Made by a program: the position numbers and the translations under genes. A DNA stretch of 64,000 bases, taken from contig NZ_KE386879.1 in assembly GCF_000429305.1 (NCBI RefSeq), positions 165,540 through 229,539 of the forward strand, in the 5' to 3' direction. Source of the DNA: Desulfovibrio inopinatus DSM 10711 (GTDB taxonomy: Bacteria; Desulfobacterota; Desulfovibrionia; Desulfovibrionales; Desulfovibrionaceae). This document shows, in pieces, positions 50,670 through 60,134 of the stretch. How positions within the stretch are numbered: position 1 is the first letter of the stretch; every line of letters starts with the position of its first letter. The notes below the pieces were generated by a model, which worked only from the letters and a program-made list of their open reading frames with translations, was not told the DNA's origin and made no database searches.

Positions 50670-53429
50670 ATGCTTTCTCTTATGACACAAATTGCTGAAT
50701 CCCAAAAAATCACTGCGCATACCATCATTACCGGTCATGCCAATGCCGATTTCGACTGCTTGGCGTCCATGATTGCCGCAAGTAAGCTGTATCCTGGAGC
50801 TGTTCTTATTTTTCCCGGCAGCCAGGAAAAAAATATTCGCAATTTTTTTATTGATAGCGCCACCTATCTGTTCAACTTTAAATCCTTCAAAGAGATTGAC
50901 CCGACGTCGGTCAAGCTCCTCGTCATGGTCGATAATCGGCAACGCACCCGCGTTCCACACGTCGAGCCTGTGTTTGCCAACCCAGATCTCCAAATCCATG
51001 TGTATGATCATCATCCTGATACGGAAGATGACGTTTCTGCCGACTTCGCCGATGTACGCTCCTGGGGATCGTGCACTTCGGTCATTGTTGATTGCATCCG
51101 ACAACGAAATATCGATGTCACCGCAGAAGAAGCGACTTTTCTCGGAATCGGAATATACGAGGATACGGGCTCATTTTCGTTTAACTCCACCACGCAATAT
51201 GACTTTGAAATCGCGGGTTGGCTGCGATCCAAAGGTATGGATGTCGATGTTGTTGCCGATCTCATCACCCGCGATCTGGATTCCGAACAAATTACGATCA
51301 TGGGCAGCCTTATTGAATCGGCCACTGAGCACGATATTAACGGATCAACGGTCGTTATTGCCGAATGCACCACGAAAGAATTCGTCGGCGACTTGGCCAT
51401 TCTCGTTCATAAGTTCATTGAGATGGAAAATATCCGCGTGCTTTTTGCCTTGGCTCGCATGAAAGACCGAGTACATGTGGTTGCCCGTTCTCGTAGTGCC
51501 GATGTCGATGTGGGGCGTATTTGCAAATCATTAGGAGGTGGGGGGCATGCCTATGCCGCTTCAGCCTCAATCAAGGATAAAACCCTTGCTCAGGTAAAAG
51601 AAGAACTCTTTGGCCTGCTCTATTCCCAGGTCAATCCACAGATTTTGGCTGAAAAACTCATGAATAAACCGGCCGTATCACTCATCGAAACCGACGATAT
51701 TAACTCGGCTCTTGATGTCATGACGCACTATGGGTTGAAGGCCGCTCCCGTACTTTGTGCTGGCGATTGCGTCGGGCTCCTCGAACGCGACATTGTCAGT
51801 AAGGCCATCAAACACGGCTTGGGCGATGTGGCCATTGGCGAATACATGAAGCGATCGGTGCAAACCGTTCACCGTGACACCGACTTTTATGCCGTCATGG
51901 AAATCATTTTGTCGCTTGGGCAGCGACTTGTTCCGGTTTTGGATCGTGGTCGCATTGTTGGTGTCATTACTCGAACCGACCTTATTAATACCCTTATCGA
52001 CGAGCCGGCCCGTATTTCTGAATCGCTCCTGACGGAGAGCCGCCGTGAACGCAATATTGGAAGTATTATTACGGAGCGTATCCCAAAACAGTTTTTGAAC
52101 GTTCTCGAGGCTGCCGGAAACCTTGCACAGGAAATGGGATGCGAGGCTTATATCGTTGGTGGTATTGTGCGCGACATTCTTCTTGGCGAACCCAATGACG
52201 ACCTCGACATAGTCGTTGAGGGCGATGGGATTCGATTCGCCGAGAAACTCGCGACTCGGTTGGGTGGACGTTCCAAATCGCATCGAAAATTCAAAACCGC
52301 CGTCATTGTTCTTCCCGATGATACACGAGTCGATGTCGCTACGGCGAGACTGGAGTATTATGAATATCCAGCTGCTCTGCCGACGGTGGAATTGTCATCC
52401 ATCAAAATGGATTTGTATCGTCGCGATTTTACCATCAATGCGCTTGCCGTTCATATCAACCCGGATTCTTTCGGCAGACTCGTGGACTTTTTTGGTTCTC
52501 AGCGAGACATTAAAGAAAAAGTAATTCGTGTTCTACATTCTTTAAGTTTCGTGGAAGATCCGACTCGCATTTTGCGTGCAATTCGTTTTGAACAGCGTTT
52601 TCAATTCCACATCGGTCCTCAAACCGACCGCCTTATCAAAAATGCCATTCAACTCAACTTTTTCCATAAACTTTCGGGTGCGCGCGTTTTTCATGAGTTG
52701 CGGCATATCCTTGAAGGCAAAACGCCGTACGCGTGCTTTCTTCGTATGGAATCATATAAATTGCTCTCTGCAATTCATCCCTCGCTAGGGCTGACCATAA
52801 AACGTAAACGATTACTTGAAGAAACGGAGAAGGTGCTTGAGTGGTATCGCATGCTTTACTCTGACACCGAGCCCGAAGTGTGGAAAATTTACTTTATGGG
52901 ACTTTGTTCCGGACTCGACACTCCTGAAGTTCTGTCGGTATTCCGCCGTTTGGCGCTGACGAAACGACATGAGCGTGAAATCATCTCCCTTCGTATTCTT
53001 CTTTGGGAGGCCTCCAAACAGCTTATCTACTGGGGGAACCGCGAAATTGCTTCGAGCCATATCTACTTTATGCTTGAAGCCGTTCCCTTGGAAGGAATCC
53101 TGTTTCTTATGGCGCGGTATCCCAAAGAACCGGTACGAAAATACCTGTCGCGTTTTCTCACCCAATTGCGCCATGTCACTGTGGATATTACGGGAGATGA
53201 TCTCATTCGTTTAGGCGTGAGTCCCGGCCCGGTTTTTTCCGATATTCTCAAAGCCGTCAAAGCGGCACGATTAGACGGTCGAGCAGAATGCCGGGAAGAC
53301 CAATTAGCGTTGGCCAAGCGCATAGCGAGCGGGGAAACAGAGTTGTATGACGAGATTTGTTCGACGTGTGCCTTGATGTTAAAAGATAGAGAAACAAAGA
53401 AACATAAGCTCCCATTAGACACAGATTAA
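50670..53429 (+). CDS. tRNA nucleotidyltransferase/poly(A) polymerase fused to DHH and CBS domains
   Basis: 919 residues. Order: DHH phosphoesterase (GHANADFDCLASM, VYDHHPDTEDD), DHHA1 (SLGGGGHAYAAS), two CBS domains (about 330-460), then a class II nucleotidyltransferase head (YIVGGIVRDILLGEPNDDLDIVVEG) with RNA-binding tail. The head adds C or A to tRNA 3' ends or makes poly(A); the DHH part may degrade RNA or a cyclic nucleotide, and the CBS pair may sense adenosine nucleotides. This fusion is known in deltaproteobacteria and some other phyla. ATG 50682 is an alternative start; neither has a strong ribosome binding site. It follows the xer gene by nine bases. Confidence 0.92.
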   Translation: MLSLMTQIAESQKITAHTIITGHANADFDCLASMIAASKLYPGAVLIFPGSQEKNIRNFFIDSATYLFNFKSFKEIDPTSVKLLVMVDNRQRTRVPHVEPVFANPDLQIHVYDHHPDTEDDVSADFADVRSWGSCTSVIVDCIRQRNIDVTAEEATFLGIGIYEDTGSFSFNSTTQYDFEIAGWLRSKGMDVDVVADLITRDLDSEQITIMGSLIESATEHDINGSTVVIAECTTKEFVGDLAILVHKFIEMENIRVLFALARMKDRVHVVARSRSADVDVGRICKSLGGGGHAYAASASIKDKTLAQVKEELFGLLYSQVNPQILAEKLMNKPAVSLIETDDINSALDVMTHYGLKAAPVLCAGDCVGLLERDIVSKAIKHGLGDVAIGEYMKRSVQTVHRDTDFYAVMEIILSLGQRLVPVLDRGRIVGVITRTDLINTLIDEPARISESLLTESRRERNIGSIITERIPKQFLNVLEAAGNLAQEMGCEAYIVGGIVRDILLGEPNDDLDIVVEGDGIRFAEKLATRLGGRSKSHRKFKTAVIVLPDDTRVDVATARLEYYEYPAALPTVELSSIKMDLYRRDFTINALAVHINPDSFGRLVDFFGSQRDIKEKVIRVLHSLSFVEDPTRILRAIRFEQRFQFHIGPQTDRLIKNAIQLNFFHKLSGARVFHELRHILEGKTPYACFLRMESYKLLSAIHPSLGLTIKRKRLLEETEKVLEWYRMLYSDTEPEVWKIYFMGLCSGLDTPEVLSVFRRLALTKRHEREIISLRILLWEASKQLIYWGNREIASSHIYFMLEAVPLEGILFLMARYPKEPVRKYLSRFLTQLRHVTVDITGDDLIRLGVSPGPVFSDILKAVKAARLDGRAECREDQLALAKRIASGETELYDEICSTCALMLKDRETKKHKLPLDTD

Positions 53430-53469
53430 GCCGACAAAGAAAAAAATTTAAAAAAATGCAAAAAAGGAC

Positions 53470-53498
53470 TTGCCAAGCTCCGCTCGAATTTGTATCAA
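53470..53498 (+). promoter_or_regulatory. Promoter of tRNA-Met
   Basis: TTGCCA (53470-53475) and TATCAA (53493-53498) with ideal 17-base spacing; the tRNA begins 26 bases further. Confidence 0.55.
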
Positions 53499-53523
53499 CG
53501 CCTCTCCCGTTGAGGGGAAACAG

Positions 53524-53600
53524 GGCGAGGTAGCTCAGTTGGTTAGAGCATGCGGCTCATATCCGCAGAGTCGGGGGTTCAAGTCCCTCCCTCGCTACCA
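53524..53600 (+). tRNA. tRNA-Met (CAT anticodon), with encoded CCA
   Basis: Acceptor GGCGAGG/CCTCGCT (G-T at pair 1), D-arm GCTCAGTTGGTTAGAGC, anticodon stem TGCGG/CCGCA with loop CTCATAT (anticodon CAT), T-arm GGGGG-TTCAAGT-CCCTC with a mismatch-tolerant end, A discriminator and CCA. The D-arm looks like elongator Met; a lysidine-modified Ile tRNA cannot be ruled out. Confidence 0.92.
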
Positions 53601-53611
53601 AAAATTTCAAA

Positions 53612-53641
53612 GGCTCGAATCGGAAGATTCGGGCCTTTTTT
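53612..53641 (+). terminator. Terminator after tRNA-Met
   Basis: AAGGC(T)CGAATC pairs with GATTCG(G)GCCTT and a T-run follows. Confidence 0.8.
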
Positions 53642-53953
53642 GTGTTTGCGATCAGGCCTGTTCATTAATGGAAAACGTATAGATCCCCTCCACTCGTTTC
53701 ATTCCCCTTCGATACATACCTACAAGCCACATATGAAAGCGTGTATGTGGGTCAAAATGATTCCTCAAAGTATAATTTTGTGTTAATCGAGACATCGGCT
53801 TCTCTTAGACAAAGTGAGAGGAAACACAGCACGTTCAGACTTGAAAAGAAATTGTAACACGCTTGTGTCACGGTCCTGCCGCATTTGGAGAAGCATCACG
53901 AAACATATCGTTTTTGTGTTTTTTTCTATCATCCTGCAAACGGAGTCGAACCC
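53642..53953. other. Leader region of the pot operon
   Basis: About 310 bases before potD. A 7-base stem CCACATA/TATGTGG (53727-53733 and 53744-53750) stands out. A promoter for the operon is expected, but I could not fix it. No gene seen. Confidence 0.4.
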
Positions 53954-55012
53954 ATGAAAAAGATTCTCGTCGTTGCCCTGCTGGCGGTATTCGCCATGGC
54001 TGGAGCAGCCCAGGCAGAAACGTTCAAGCTGTTGACCTGGAAAGGCTATGCCCCACAAAAGCTGGTTAAAGCATTTGAGAAAGAAACCGGCATCAAAGTC
54101 GAAGTCACCTACTCCAACAACGAAGAGATGATTGCCAAACTGCGCGCTACCCGTGGTGCCGGTTTTGACCTTGCCCAGCCCTCTCAGGACCGAATTTCCT
54201 CAGTGCAGGCCAAATACAATCTCTATCAGCCCATGGATTATTCCAAAATCGAATCCGATTTGTTTATCCCTTCCATGCTGGCTGCTGTGAAGAAGAACAC
54301 TTTGGTTGATGACAAGTCCTATGCCGTCCCATTTTGTTGGGGTACATCCGGCCTTATCGTCAATAATGACAAAGCTCCCGGCGTCGATTCCTACTTGGCG
54401 CTGATCGATCCCAAGTATAAAGGACGCGTGAGCTACCGTCTGAAACGGCCGACTCTTATCGCCATGGGCTTCGCTCTCGGATATGATCCGTTTGCGCTGT
54501 ACAGCGATGTGGAAGGCTACAAAAAAATGCTCGACGCCGTTTCCGCCAAACTCATTGAAGCGAAACCCATTGTGAAGAATTACTGGGCTAATGGTGATTC
54601 CTTGATTGAATCCATGCGTTCCGGTGAAGTTTATGTTGCCATGGCGTGGGATGCCGGCGGATGGAAACTGCACGCCGATAACAAGGCCATTGACTTCAAG
54701 GCTCCTAAAGAAGGTGCTCTGGGCTGGATTGATACCTTTGCCATTCCTGCAAAGGCTGAAAATATCTCTGCCGCTTACAAGTGGATCAATTTCATGATGA
54801 AGCCCGAAAACGCTGGGTACTTCACCACACAGGAAAAATGCGCCACGGCATCGAAAGATGCGATGAAGTTCACCGATGCTGCTGTGAGCGAAAACTTCAC
54901 GCGTTCTTTCCCGCAGGCTGCCATCGATAACATCAAGTGGTATCCGCCGGTTCCTGCCAAGCTGGAAAGCATGGAAGGCAAGGTGCTTGACAAGATCAAG
55001 GCCGCCAACTAG
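53954..55012 (+). CDS. potD: Spermidine/putrescine-binding periplasmic protein
   Basis: 352 residues. Signal peptide MKKILVVALLAVFAMAG with cleavage after AQA. PotD/PotF-type solute-binding fold: KLLTWKGYAPQKLVKAFEKETG, FDLAQPSQDRISS, AVPFCWGTSGLIVN, and AMAWDAGGW. It binds a polyamine or similar cation and hands it to PotBC. GGAG is eight bases before the ATG. First gene of potDABC. Confidence 0.92.
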   Translation: MKKILVVALLAVFAMAGAAQAETFKLLTWKGYAPQKLVKAFEKETGIKVEVTYSNNEEMIAKLRATRGAGFDLAQPSQDRISSVQAKYNLYQPMDYSKIESDLFIPSMLAAVKKNTLVDDKSYAVPFCWGTSGLIVNNDKAPGVDSYLALIDPKYKGRVSYRLKRPTLIAMGFALGYDPFALYSDVEGYKKMLDAVSAKLIEAKPIVKNYWANGDSLIESMRSGEVYVAMAWDAGGWKLHADNKAIDFKAPKEGALGWIDTFAIPAKAENISAAYKWINFMMKPENAGYFTTQEKCATASKDAMKFTDAAVSENFTRSFPQAAIDNIKWYPPVPAKLESMEGKVLDKIKAAN

Positions 55013-55090
55013 CCGTTTCGTTGTAACAACGTCATTGAGGCGGAGGATACCACTCCTCCGCCTCGTTCACTTTTCAGCCCCATCAACGTC

Positions 55091-56173
55091 ATGCCCAACG
55101 ATCTTTCCACCCGTGACCTTATCAAACAGTTCGACAACTTTATCGCTGTTGATACGGTTTCATTCGAAGTACCTGAAGGCACATTTTTCTCCATTCTCGG
55201 CCCTTCCGGCTGTGGGAAAACAACCCTCCTACGCATGATTGCGGGATTCGAAGAGCCGACGTCGGGCGTGATCGAAATCCGTGAGAAAAACATGCTTGGG
55301 GTTCCGCCGAACCGTCGCCCAGTTAACCTTGTCTTTCAACATCTCGCCCTGTTCCCCATGATGAATGTGGAAGAAAACATTGCCTTCGGTCTCAAACGCC
55401 GAGGCGTAGGCAGCAAGGAGATCAAGAAACGGGTTCACTCCATACTGGAGCGGGTCGAGCTGCCTGGTTACGGCTCCAAACAAGTCAGCCAACTGTCAGG
55501 AGGTCAGCGACAGCGTGTCGCTATTGCCCGATGCCTCGTGTTGGAGCCGTCGGTGTTACTGCTGGATGAACCGCTGGGAGCGCTGGACTTGAAGTTGCGT
55601 GAACAGATGAAAGTCGAACTTAAAAAACTCCAGGCCGAGATTGGCACGACATTCGTGTATATCACTCACGACCAATCAGAAGCTCTGGTGATGTCGGATC
55701 GAGTGGCGGTCATGAATAAGGGCCGTTTCGAACAAGTCGGAACACCACAGGAATTGTATAGCGAACCGGCAACACCATTCGTTGCGGGGTTTGTCGGCGA
55801 CAACAACACCTGGCAAGGTTTACTCACCCGCCCTTCTCCCGAAACAGCGGTTGTGACGACAGCCGAAGGCCATGCGTTTGAAGTTCGCGACAATGCTGCG
55901 TGTGTCGAGGGGGCCAAGGTGACCTTGTTCCTTCGTCCCGAAGCCATGCGTATTGAGCCCAAAGAGACGAAGGGGATGAACATTTTCGGCGTCATCGTCA
56001 AAAGTATCCTTTTCGATGGTGCTAACAGTCGTTTGCTGACCGTCACGGAACAAGGACATGAATTGCTGGTTGCGTTGCCGCAAAATCGCAAGTTCGATTA
56101 TATCCGTCCCGGCGACACGATTACATTGGGTTGGCATCATGAAGCCGGTGTCACATTCCAGGCGGAGGAATAG
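55091..56173 (+). CDS. potA: Spermidine/putrescine ABC transporter ATPase
   Basis: 360 residues. Walker A GPSGCGKTT, signature LSGGQRQRVAIAR, Walker B LLLDEPLGALDLKLREQ, H-loop YITHDQSEA, and a C-terminal TOBE domain (LRPEAMRIEP). Drives uptake with PotB and PotC. No clear ribosome binding site before ATG 55091; it follows potD by 78 bases. Confidence 0.95.
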   Translation: MPNDLSTRDLIKQFDNFIAVDTVSFEVPEGTFFSILGPSGCGKTTLLRMIAGFEEPTSGVIEIREKNMLGVPPNRRPVNLVFQHLALFPMMNVEENIAFGLKRRGVGSKEIKKRVHSILERVELPGYGSKQVSQLSGGQRQRVAIARCLVLEPSVLLLDEPLGALDLKLREQMKVELKKLQAEIGTTFVYITHDQSEALVMSDRVAVMNKGRFEQVGTPQELYSEPATPFVAGFVGDNNTWQGLLTRPSPETAVVTTAEGHAFEVRDNAACVEGAKVTLFLRPEAMRIEPKETKGMNIFGVIVKSILFDGANSRLLTVTEQGHELLVALPQNRKFDYIRPGDTITLGWHHEAGVTFQAEE

Positions 56174-56176
56174 GAC

Positions 56177-57031
56177 ATGAAAGGCTCTCGACTTACCTTG
56201 TGGATTTTTCTGGCCCCAGTGCTGATGTGGCTGCTTTTGTTGATTGTTTTGCCGAACATTGATCTTCTCATTATGAGTTTACGAGGAGAAAATGATTACG
56301 GCGATCTCGTCTGGACCTTCAATAATTACTTTAACTTTTTCACCGAACCCATTTATTGGCTGACCTTTGTCCGCACGGCAATCTACGCCATTTTGACAAC
56401 ATTCATTACGTTTCTCATCGCCATGCCGGTCTCCTTTTATATCGCGAAGTTGGCCCGGAAACGAGTCCAAGGTGCGCTCATGATTTTGCTCTTGCTCCCC
56501 TTCTGGGTGAGTGAGTTGGTGCGTATTTATGGCTGGATGATCTTGTTGCGCGAGTCCGGAGTCATCAACTTTATTCTGCTGAAACTCGGTATTATTACGG
56601 TTCCCATTGAAATGCTTTACAATGACGCCACTATGATCATGGGGCTTGTCTACACGTCCATGCTCTTCATGATTGTTCCGCTGGTGTCTGTGATGGAAAG
56701 CTTGGACGATAGTCTGATTGAAGCAGCACATGATCTCGGCGCCAATCAGTTCGTCATCTGGCGAACGATCATCATTCCTCATTGTAAGCCGGGTATCACA
56801 TCGGGGGCCATCGTGGTCTTCATGTTAACCCTTGGCAACTATCTGACACCGAATCTTATGGGCGGGAAAAATTCGTTGTGGTTTACCGAGCAGATTTATA
56901 ACCAGTTTATTGCCAGTTTTAACTGGAACCAGGGGGCGGCGTTTGGCTTCCTGCTTCTGGTACTCAGTTCCTTGATCATTTGGATTGGTTTGACCATCTC
57001 ACGGCAAAAACTCGGTGAGGTGGCGTCATGA
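56177..57031 (+). CDS. potB: Spermidine/putrescine ABC transporter permease 1
   Basis: 284 residues, six transmembrane segments, and the ATPase-docking EAA loop EAAHDLGANQFVIWRTIIIP. GAGGAATAGGAC before the ATG supplies the ribosome binding site inside the end of potA. Overlaps potC by four bases. Confidence 0.94.
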   Translation: MKGSRLTLWIFLAPVLMWLLLLIVLPNIDLLIMSLRGENDYGDLVWTFNNYFNFFTEPIYWLTFVRTAIYAILTTFITFLIAMPVSFYIAKLARKRVQGALMILLLLPFWVSELVRIYGWMILLRESGVINFILLKLGIITVPIEMLYNDATMIMGLVYTSMLFMIVPLVSVMESLDDSLIEAAHDLGANQFVIWRTIIIPHCKPGITSGAIVVFMLTLGNYLTPNLMGGKNSLWFTEQIYNQFIASFNWNQGAAFGFLLLVLSSLIIWIGLTISRQKLGEVAS

Positions 57032-57882
57032 TTCGATCTCTCCCGCGCAGCCGGACCTATAATTGGTCATTTAATTTCTTCATTGTACTCTACTTCGTGT
57101 TTTTATTTGCCCCGCTGTTGGTAACGTGCGTTCTGGCGTTCAACGATTCCAACTTTCCTGCATTGCCGTGGGAAGGTTTTTCATTGGACTGGTTTTTCTC
57201 CAATGGACCGAAGCGTGTCGGCCTTTTTCACGATGATCAAATTTTGCGATCCATTGTAACAAGTCTGCAAACAGCGTTTTTTGTCTCGATTTTCAGCGTC
57301 GTTGTCGGTACCTGCGCCAGCTTTCTGTTTGAAAAGGAGCAGTTCCGTTTCAAGGGTGTTTTGTATTTTCTTATGCTGGCCCCACTTGTCATCCCTGGGG
57401 TCATTCTTGGTATCTCCCTGTTGCTCGCTTCCAATACTGCGGGAACATTTGTGGACACAACCTTTGGGTTCGACTTGGATATCTTTCGGCCCAGTTTTTG
57501 GCTGGTTGTCGTCGGACAATTTTCCTTCATCACAACCTTTGTGACGTTGGTGGTGTCGGCACGTTTACGAAAATTTGATCACTCCTTGGAGGAAGCGGCG
57601 CTCAATCTGGGGGCAACGCGGCTTGGTGTTATCTGGCATGTAACATTGCGCTACCTGCAGCCAGCCATCATCGGTGCCGGTGCTGTCGCCTTTCTTATGA
57701 GTTTTGAAAACTTCAATACAACGCTGTTTCTTGTCGGCTCGGAACCTACACTCCCCATCAATCTTTATATGCAGGTTCGTGACGGAAGTACCCCGGTCAT
57801 CAATGCTGTTTCCTTGATGTTGATTGTGGGCACATCGCTTCTGGCCTTGGTGAATCTGTATTTCACAAAACGAGAAAAATAG
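57028..57882 (+). CDS. potC: Spermidine/putrescine ABC transporter permease 2
   Basis: 284 residues, six transmembrane segments, EAA loop EEAALNLGATRLGVIWHVTL. Start overlaps potB stop (ATGA). The stop is followed directly by the start of the phosphodiesterase gene. Confidence 0.94.
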   Translation: MIRSLPRSRTYNWSFNFFIVLYFVFLFAPLLVTCVLAFNDSNFPALPWEGFSLDWFFSNGPKRVGLFHDDQILRSIVTSLQTAFFVSIFSVVVGTCASFLFEKEQFRFKGVLYFLMLAPLVIPGVILGISLLLASNTAGTFVDTTFGFDLDIFRPSFWLVVVGQFSFITTFVTLVVSARLRKFDHSLEEAALNLGATRLGVIWHVTLRYLQPAIIGAGAVAFLMSFENFNTTLFLVGSEPTLPINLYMQVRDGSTPVINAVSLMLIVGTSLLALVNLYFTKREK

Positions 57883-58731
57883 ATGTTCTTTGAACGCTTC
57901 CCCGGCTCGGGGTATGTATGCGCTCATCGGGGCGCACGATCCATTGCGCCGGAAAATACGATGAGTGCACTCCAGGCCGCTGTAGACGCGAAGGCTGATT
58001 TTTGGGAACTTGATGTTCAGAAAACGGCGGATGGTGCACTTGTCGTTTTTCATGATGATTTCTTGAATCGCACGACGGACATTCACACACACACCCAGTT
58101 TTTAGACCGACAACCGTGGCCGGTTTCACACTTTACCATTGAAGAACTCCGTCAACTCAATGCCGGATCATGGTTTCTCGCAGGCGATCCGCACGGCACC
58201 ATTACTCGTGGAGAGATCGCCCCAGAAATACTGCCTCAAATGGGCGAAGAAGGTATTCCCACACTTGATGCGGTCCTGGAGTGCAGTCGAAAGAACGCGT
58301 TTCCCATCAATATCGAGATCAAAGATCAAATTGCGTCTCCAGGCGATGTGAGCATTGTCCGTGACGTCTATGATGCCATGCAGCGAACGAAAACACGGGA
58401 CATGGTGCTTATATCCTCTTTTAATCATGAATATTTACGGATCATGCATCGTATTGATCCTGATGTCCCGCTGGCCGCATTGGTCGAAGAGAAGCACCCC
58501 GATGACCTTCTTTCATATCTCCAAAGCCTTGGCGCATGCGGGTATCACCCAGACCAAGCAATTATCGATACGGAATTCGTCCAGACACTGGCAGGACAAG
58601 GAATTAAAGTGAGCCCATATACGGTGAATGATATGGACTGGGCTTGTGCTCTCCTGGAAGCTGGTTGTTTTAGCGTCATCACAGATTTTCCACAGACGCT
58701 ACGACGACGATTAACGGCCCATTCGATGTAA
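57883..58731 (+). CDS. Glycerophosphodiester phosphodiesterase
   Basis: 282 residues. GDPD motifs: CAHRGARSIAPENTMSA (catalytic His and Glu), FWELDVQKTADGALVVFHDD (metal Glu/Asp and second His), and NIEIKDQ later. No signal peptide, so cytoplasmic. It splits glycerophosphodiesters to glycerol 3-phosphate and an alcohol, such as ethanolamine. It starts on the base after the potC stop, which ties it to the polyamine-type transporter; perhaps the transported amine compound comes from or feeds this reaction. Confidence 0.9.
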   Translation: MFFERFPGSGYVCAHRGARSIAPENTMSALQAAVDAKADFWELDVQKTADGALVVFHDDFLNRTTDIHTHTQFLDRQPWPVSHFTIEELRQLNAGSWFLAGDPHGTITRGEIAPEILPQMGEEGIPTLDAVLECSRKNAFPINIEIKDQIASPGDVSIVRDVYDAMQRTKTRDMVLISSFNHEYLRIMHRIDPDVPLAALVEEKHPDDLLSYLQSLGACGYHPDQAIIDTEFVQTLAGQGIKVSPYTVNDMDWACALLEAGCFSVITDFPQTLRRRLTAHSM

Positions 58732-58785
58732 CGATCTATCTTTTCACAATTCCTTCTCTCCTCCTTCTCTTTCTCGCAATGCTCT

Positions 58786-58830
58786 CTCGTGAAGAAATGA
58801 CGGTGCCAGATGTCGCCATTTCTTCACGAG
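58786..58830 (+). terminator. 14-bp perfect hairpin after the phosphodiesterase gene
   Basis: CTCGTGAAGAAATG and CATTTCTTCACGAG (58786-58799 and 58817-58830), loop of 17. No T-run. Probably the end of the pot operon message. Confidence 0.55.
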
Positions 58831-58923
58831 GAGTGCTTTGACATCGTATCTATTTTGAATCCTTTCGATCTTGAAAATTCTCCAGAAAAAAAACGTGCTG
58901 TGAAGCCTCTACGTGTGGTTTCC

Positions 58924-58950
58924 TTGACGCAAAAAATGAATTTGTATACT
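58924..58950 (+). promoter_or_regulatory. Promoter of the metal-type ABC transporter operon
   Basis: TTGACG (58924-58929) and TATACT (58945-58950), 15 bases apart, 48 bases before the start codon of the binding protein. TACTCG, 17 bases on, is an alternative -10. Confidence 0.55.
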
Positions 58951-58998
58951 CGTCTCGTGACACGAAATCTAAATATTTAACATTAAAAAGGTGTTAAA

Positions 58999-60129
58999 AT
59001 GCATATAATACGCTTGAAAGAACAGCATCTTGTTATTCGCAGTATCCTTCTTTGCTTTTTGGGAGTGCTCAGTCTTGTCGGTTCGGCACAAGCGGAAACG
59101 CCGGTGATTGATGCGCTGGGGAACCCTCTCGCCTTACGCAATGTTCAACATGTGATTTGTTCCGGGCCGGGCTGCCTGCGTCTCCTGGTCTATCTTGAAG
59201 CTCAAGACCGTGTTGTCGCTGTCGATGATATTGAAACAAAACGACGAGCATTCGATGCTCGCCCGTACGCGCTCGCCAATCCTCAATTGAAAAAACTCCC
59301 CACGTTTGGAGAATTTCGTGGACATGACAATCCAGAGCGTATTCTTCTCTTGAACCCTCAACCGCAGGTTATCTTCAAAACGTATCCAACAATGGGCCAC
59401 GATGCGGCCGAGCTTCAGCAAAAAACAGATATCCCTGTTATTCCCCTCAACTATGGCGATCTGACAGCGCATCGAAGCGACCTCTATGCATCGTTGCGTA
59501 TTATGGGAGAAGTTCTTGGCAAGCAGGAGCGCGCAGAAGCCGTCATTGCATTTTTCGATGATCAGATTCATCAACTTGCCGCGCGGACAAAGGACATCCC
59601 GGATGATCAGCTTCCGACGGTGTATATTGGAGGAGTCGCCCATAAAGGACCGCACGGCTACCAATCGACAGAACCGGCCTACCCGCCTTTTCTCTTTGTC
59701 AAAACCCTTCCCGTCACACGCTTGGGAGACGGTTCGGGAAAAAACTTGCAGCACGCCGATATCGCCAAAGAAAAAATTGTCGAGTGGAATCCAGACTATT
59801 TGTTTCTCGATCTTTCCACGCTGCAACTCGGGGAAAGCGCAGGTGCCTTGTATGAATTACGTACCGATCCGGCATACGCCACATTGACGGCCCGGAAAAA
59901 CGGCAAGGTGTACGGTGTGCTTCCGTATAATTGGTATACGCAGAATTGTGGTTCGACTCTTGCTGATGCATGGTTTGTCGGCAAACTCCTCTATCCTGAT
60001 CGCTTTGAATACATCGATCCCGTCCAGCAGGCCGATACAATCTATACATTTCTCGTCAACAAACCCGTGTTTGCTGAAATGAATGCGCTATTCAATTCTA
60101 TGGCGTTCCGTCCAATCCCCATGCAATAA
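58999..60129 (+). CDS. Periplasmic metal/chelate-binding protein of a FecCD-type ABC transporter
   Basis: 376 residues. Signal peptide (LLCFLGVLSLVGSAQA|ET). Class III (BtuF/FecB/MolA-like) fold: VICSGPGCLRLLVYLEAQDRVVAVDD, NPERILLLNPQPQVIF, DIPVIPLNYGDL, and a late GKVYGVLPYNWYTQN. Substrate could be an iron or corrinoid chelate, or molybdate/tungstate as for MolA; sequence does not decide. The ribosome binding site is AAAAGG. First gene of an operon with permease, ATPase and FmdE. Confidence 0.87.
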   Translation: MHIIRLKEQHLVIRSILLCFLGVLSLVGSAQAETPVIDALGNPLALRNVQHVICSGPGCLRLLVYLEAQDRVVAVDDIETKRRAFDARPYALANPQLKKLPTFGEFRGHDNPERILLLNPQPQVIFKTYPTMGHDAAELQQKTDIPVIPLNYGDLTAHRSDLYASLRIMGEVLGKQERAEAVIAFFDDQIHQLAARTKDIPDDQLPTVYIGGVAHKGPHGYQSTEPAYPPFLFVKTLPVTRLGDGSGKNLQHADIAKEKIVEWNPDYLFLDLSTLQLGESAGALYELRTDPAYATLTARKNGKVYGVLPYNWYTQNCGSTLADAWFVGKLLYPDRFEYIDPVQQADTIYTFLVNKPVFAEMNALFNSMAFRPIPMQ

Positions 60130-60134
60130 CCGCC

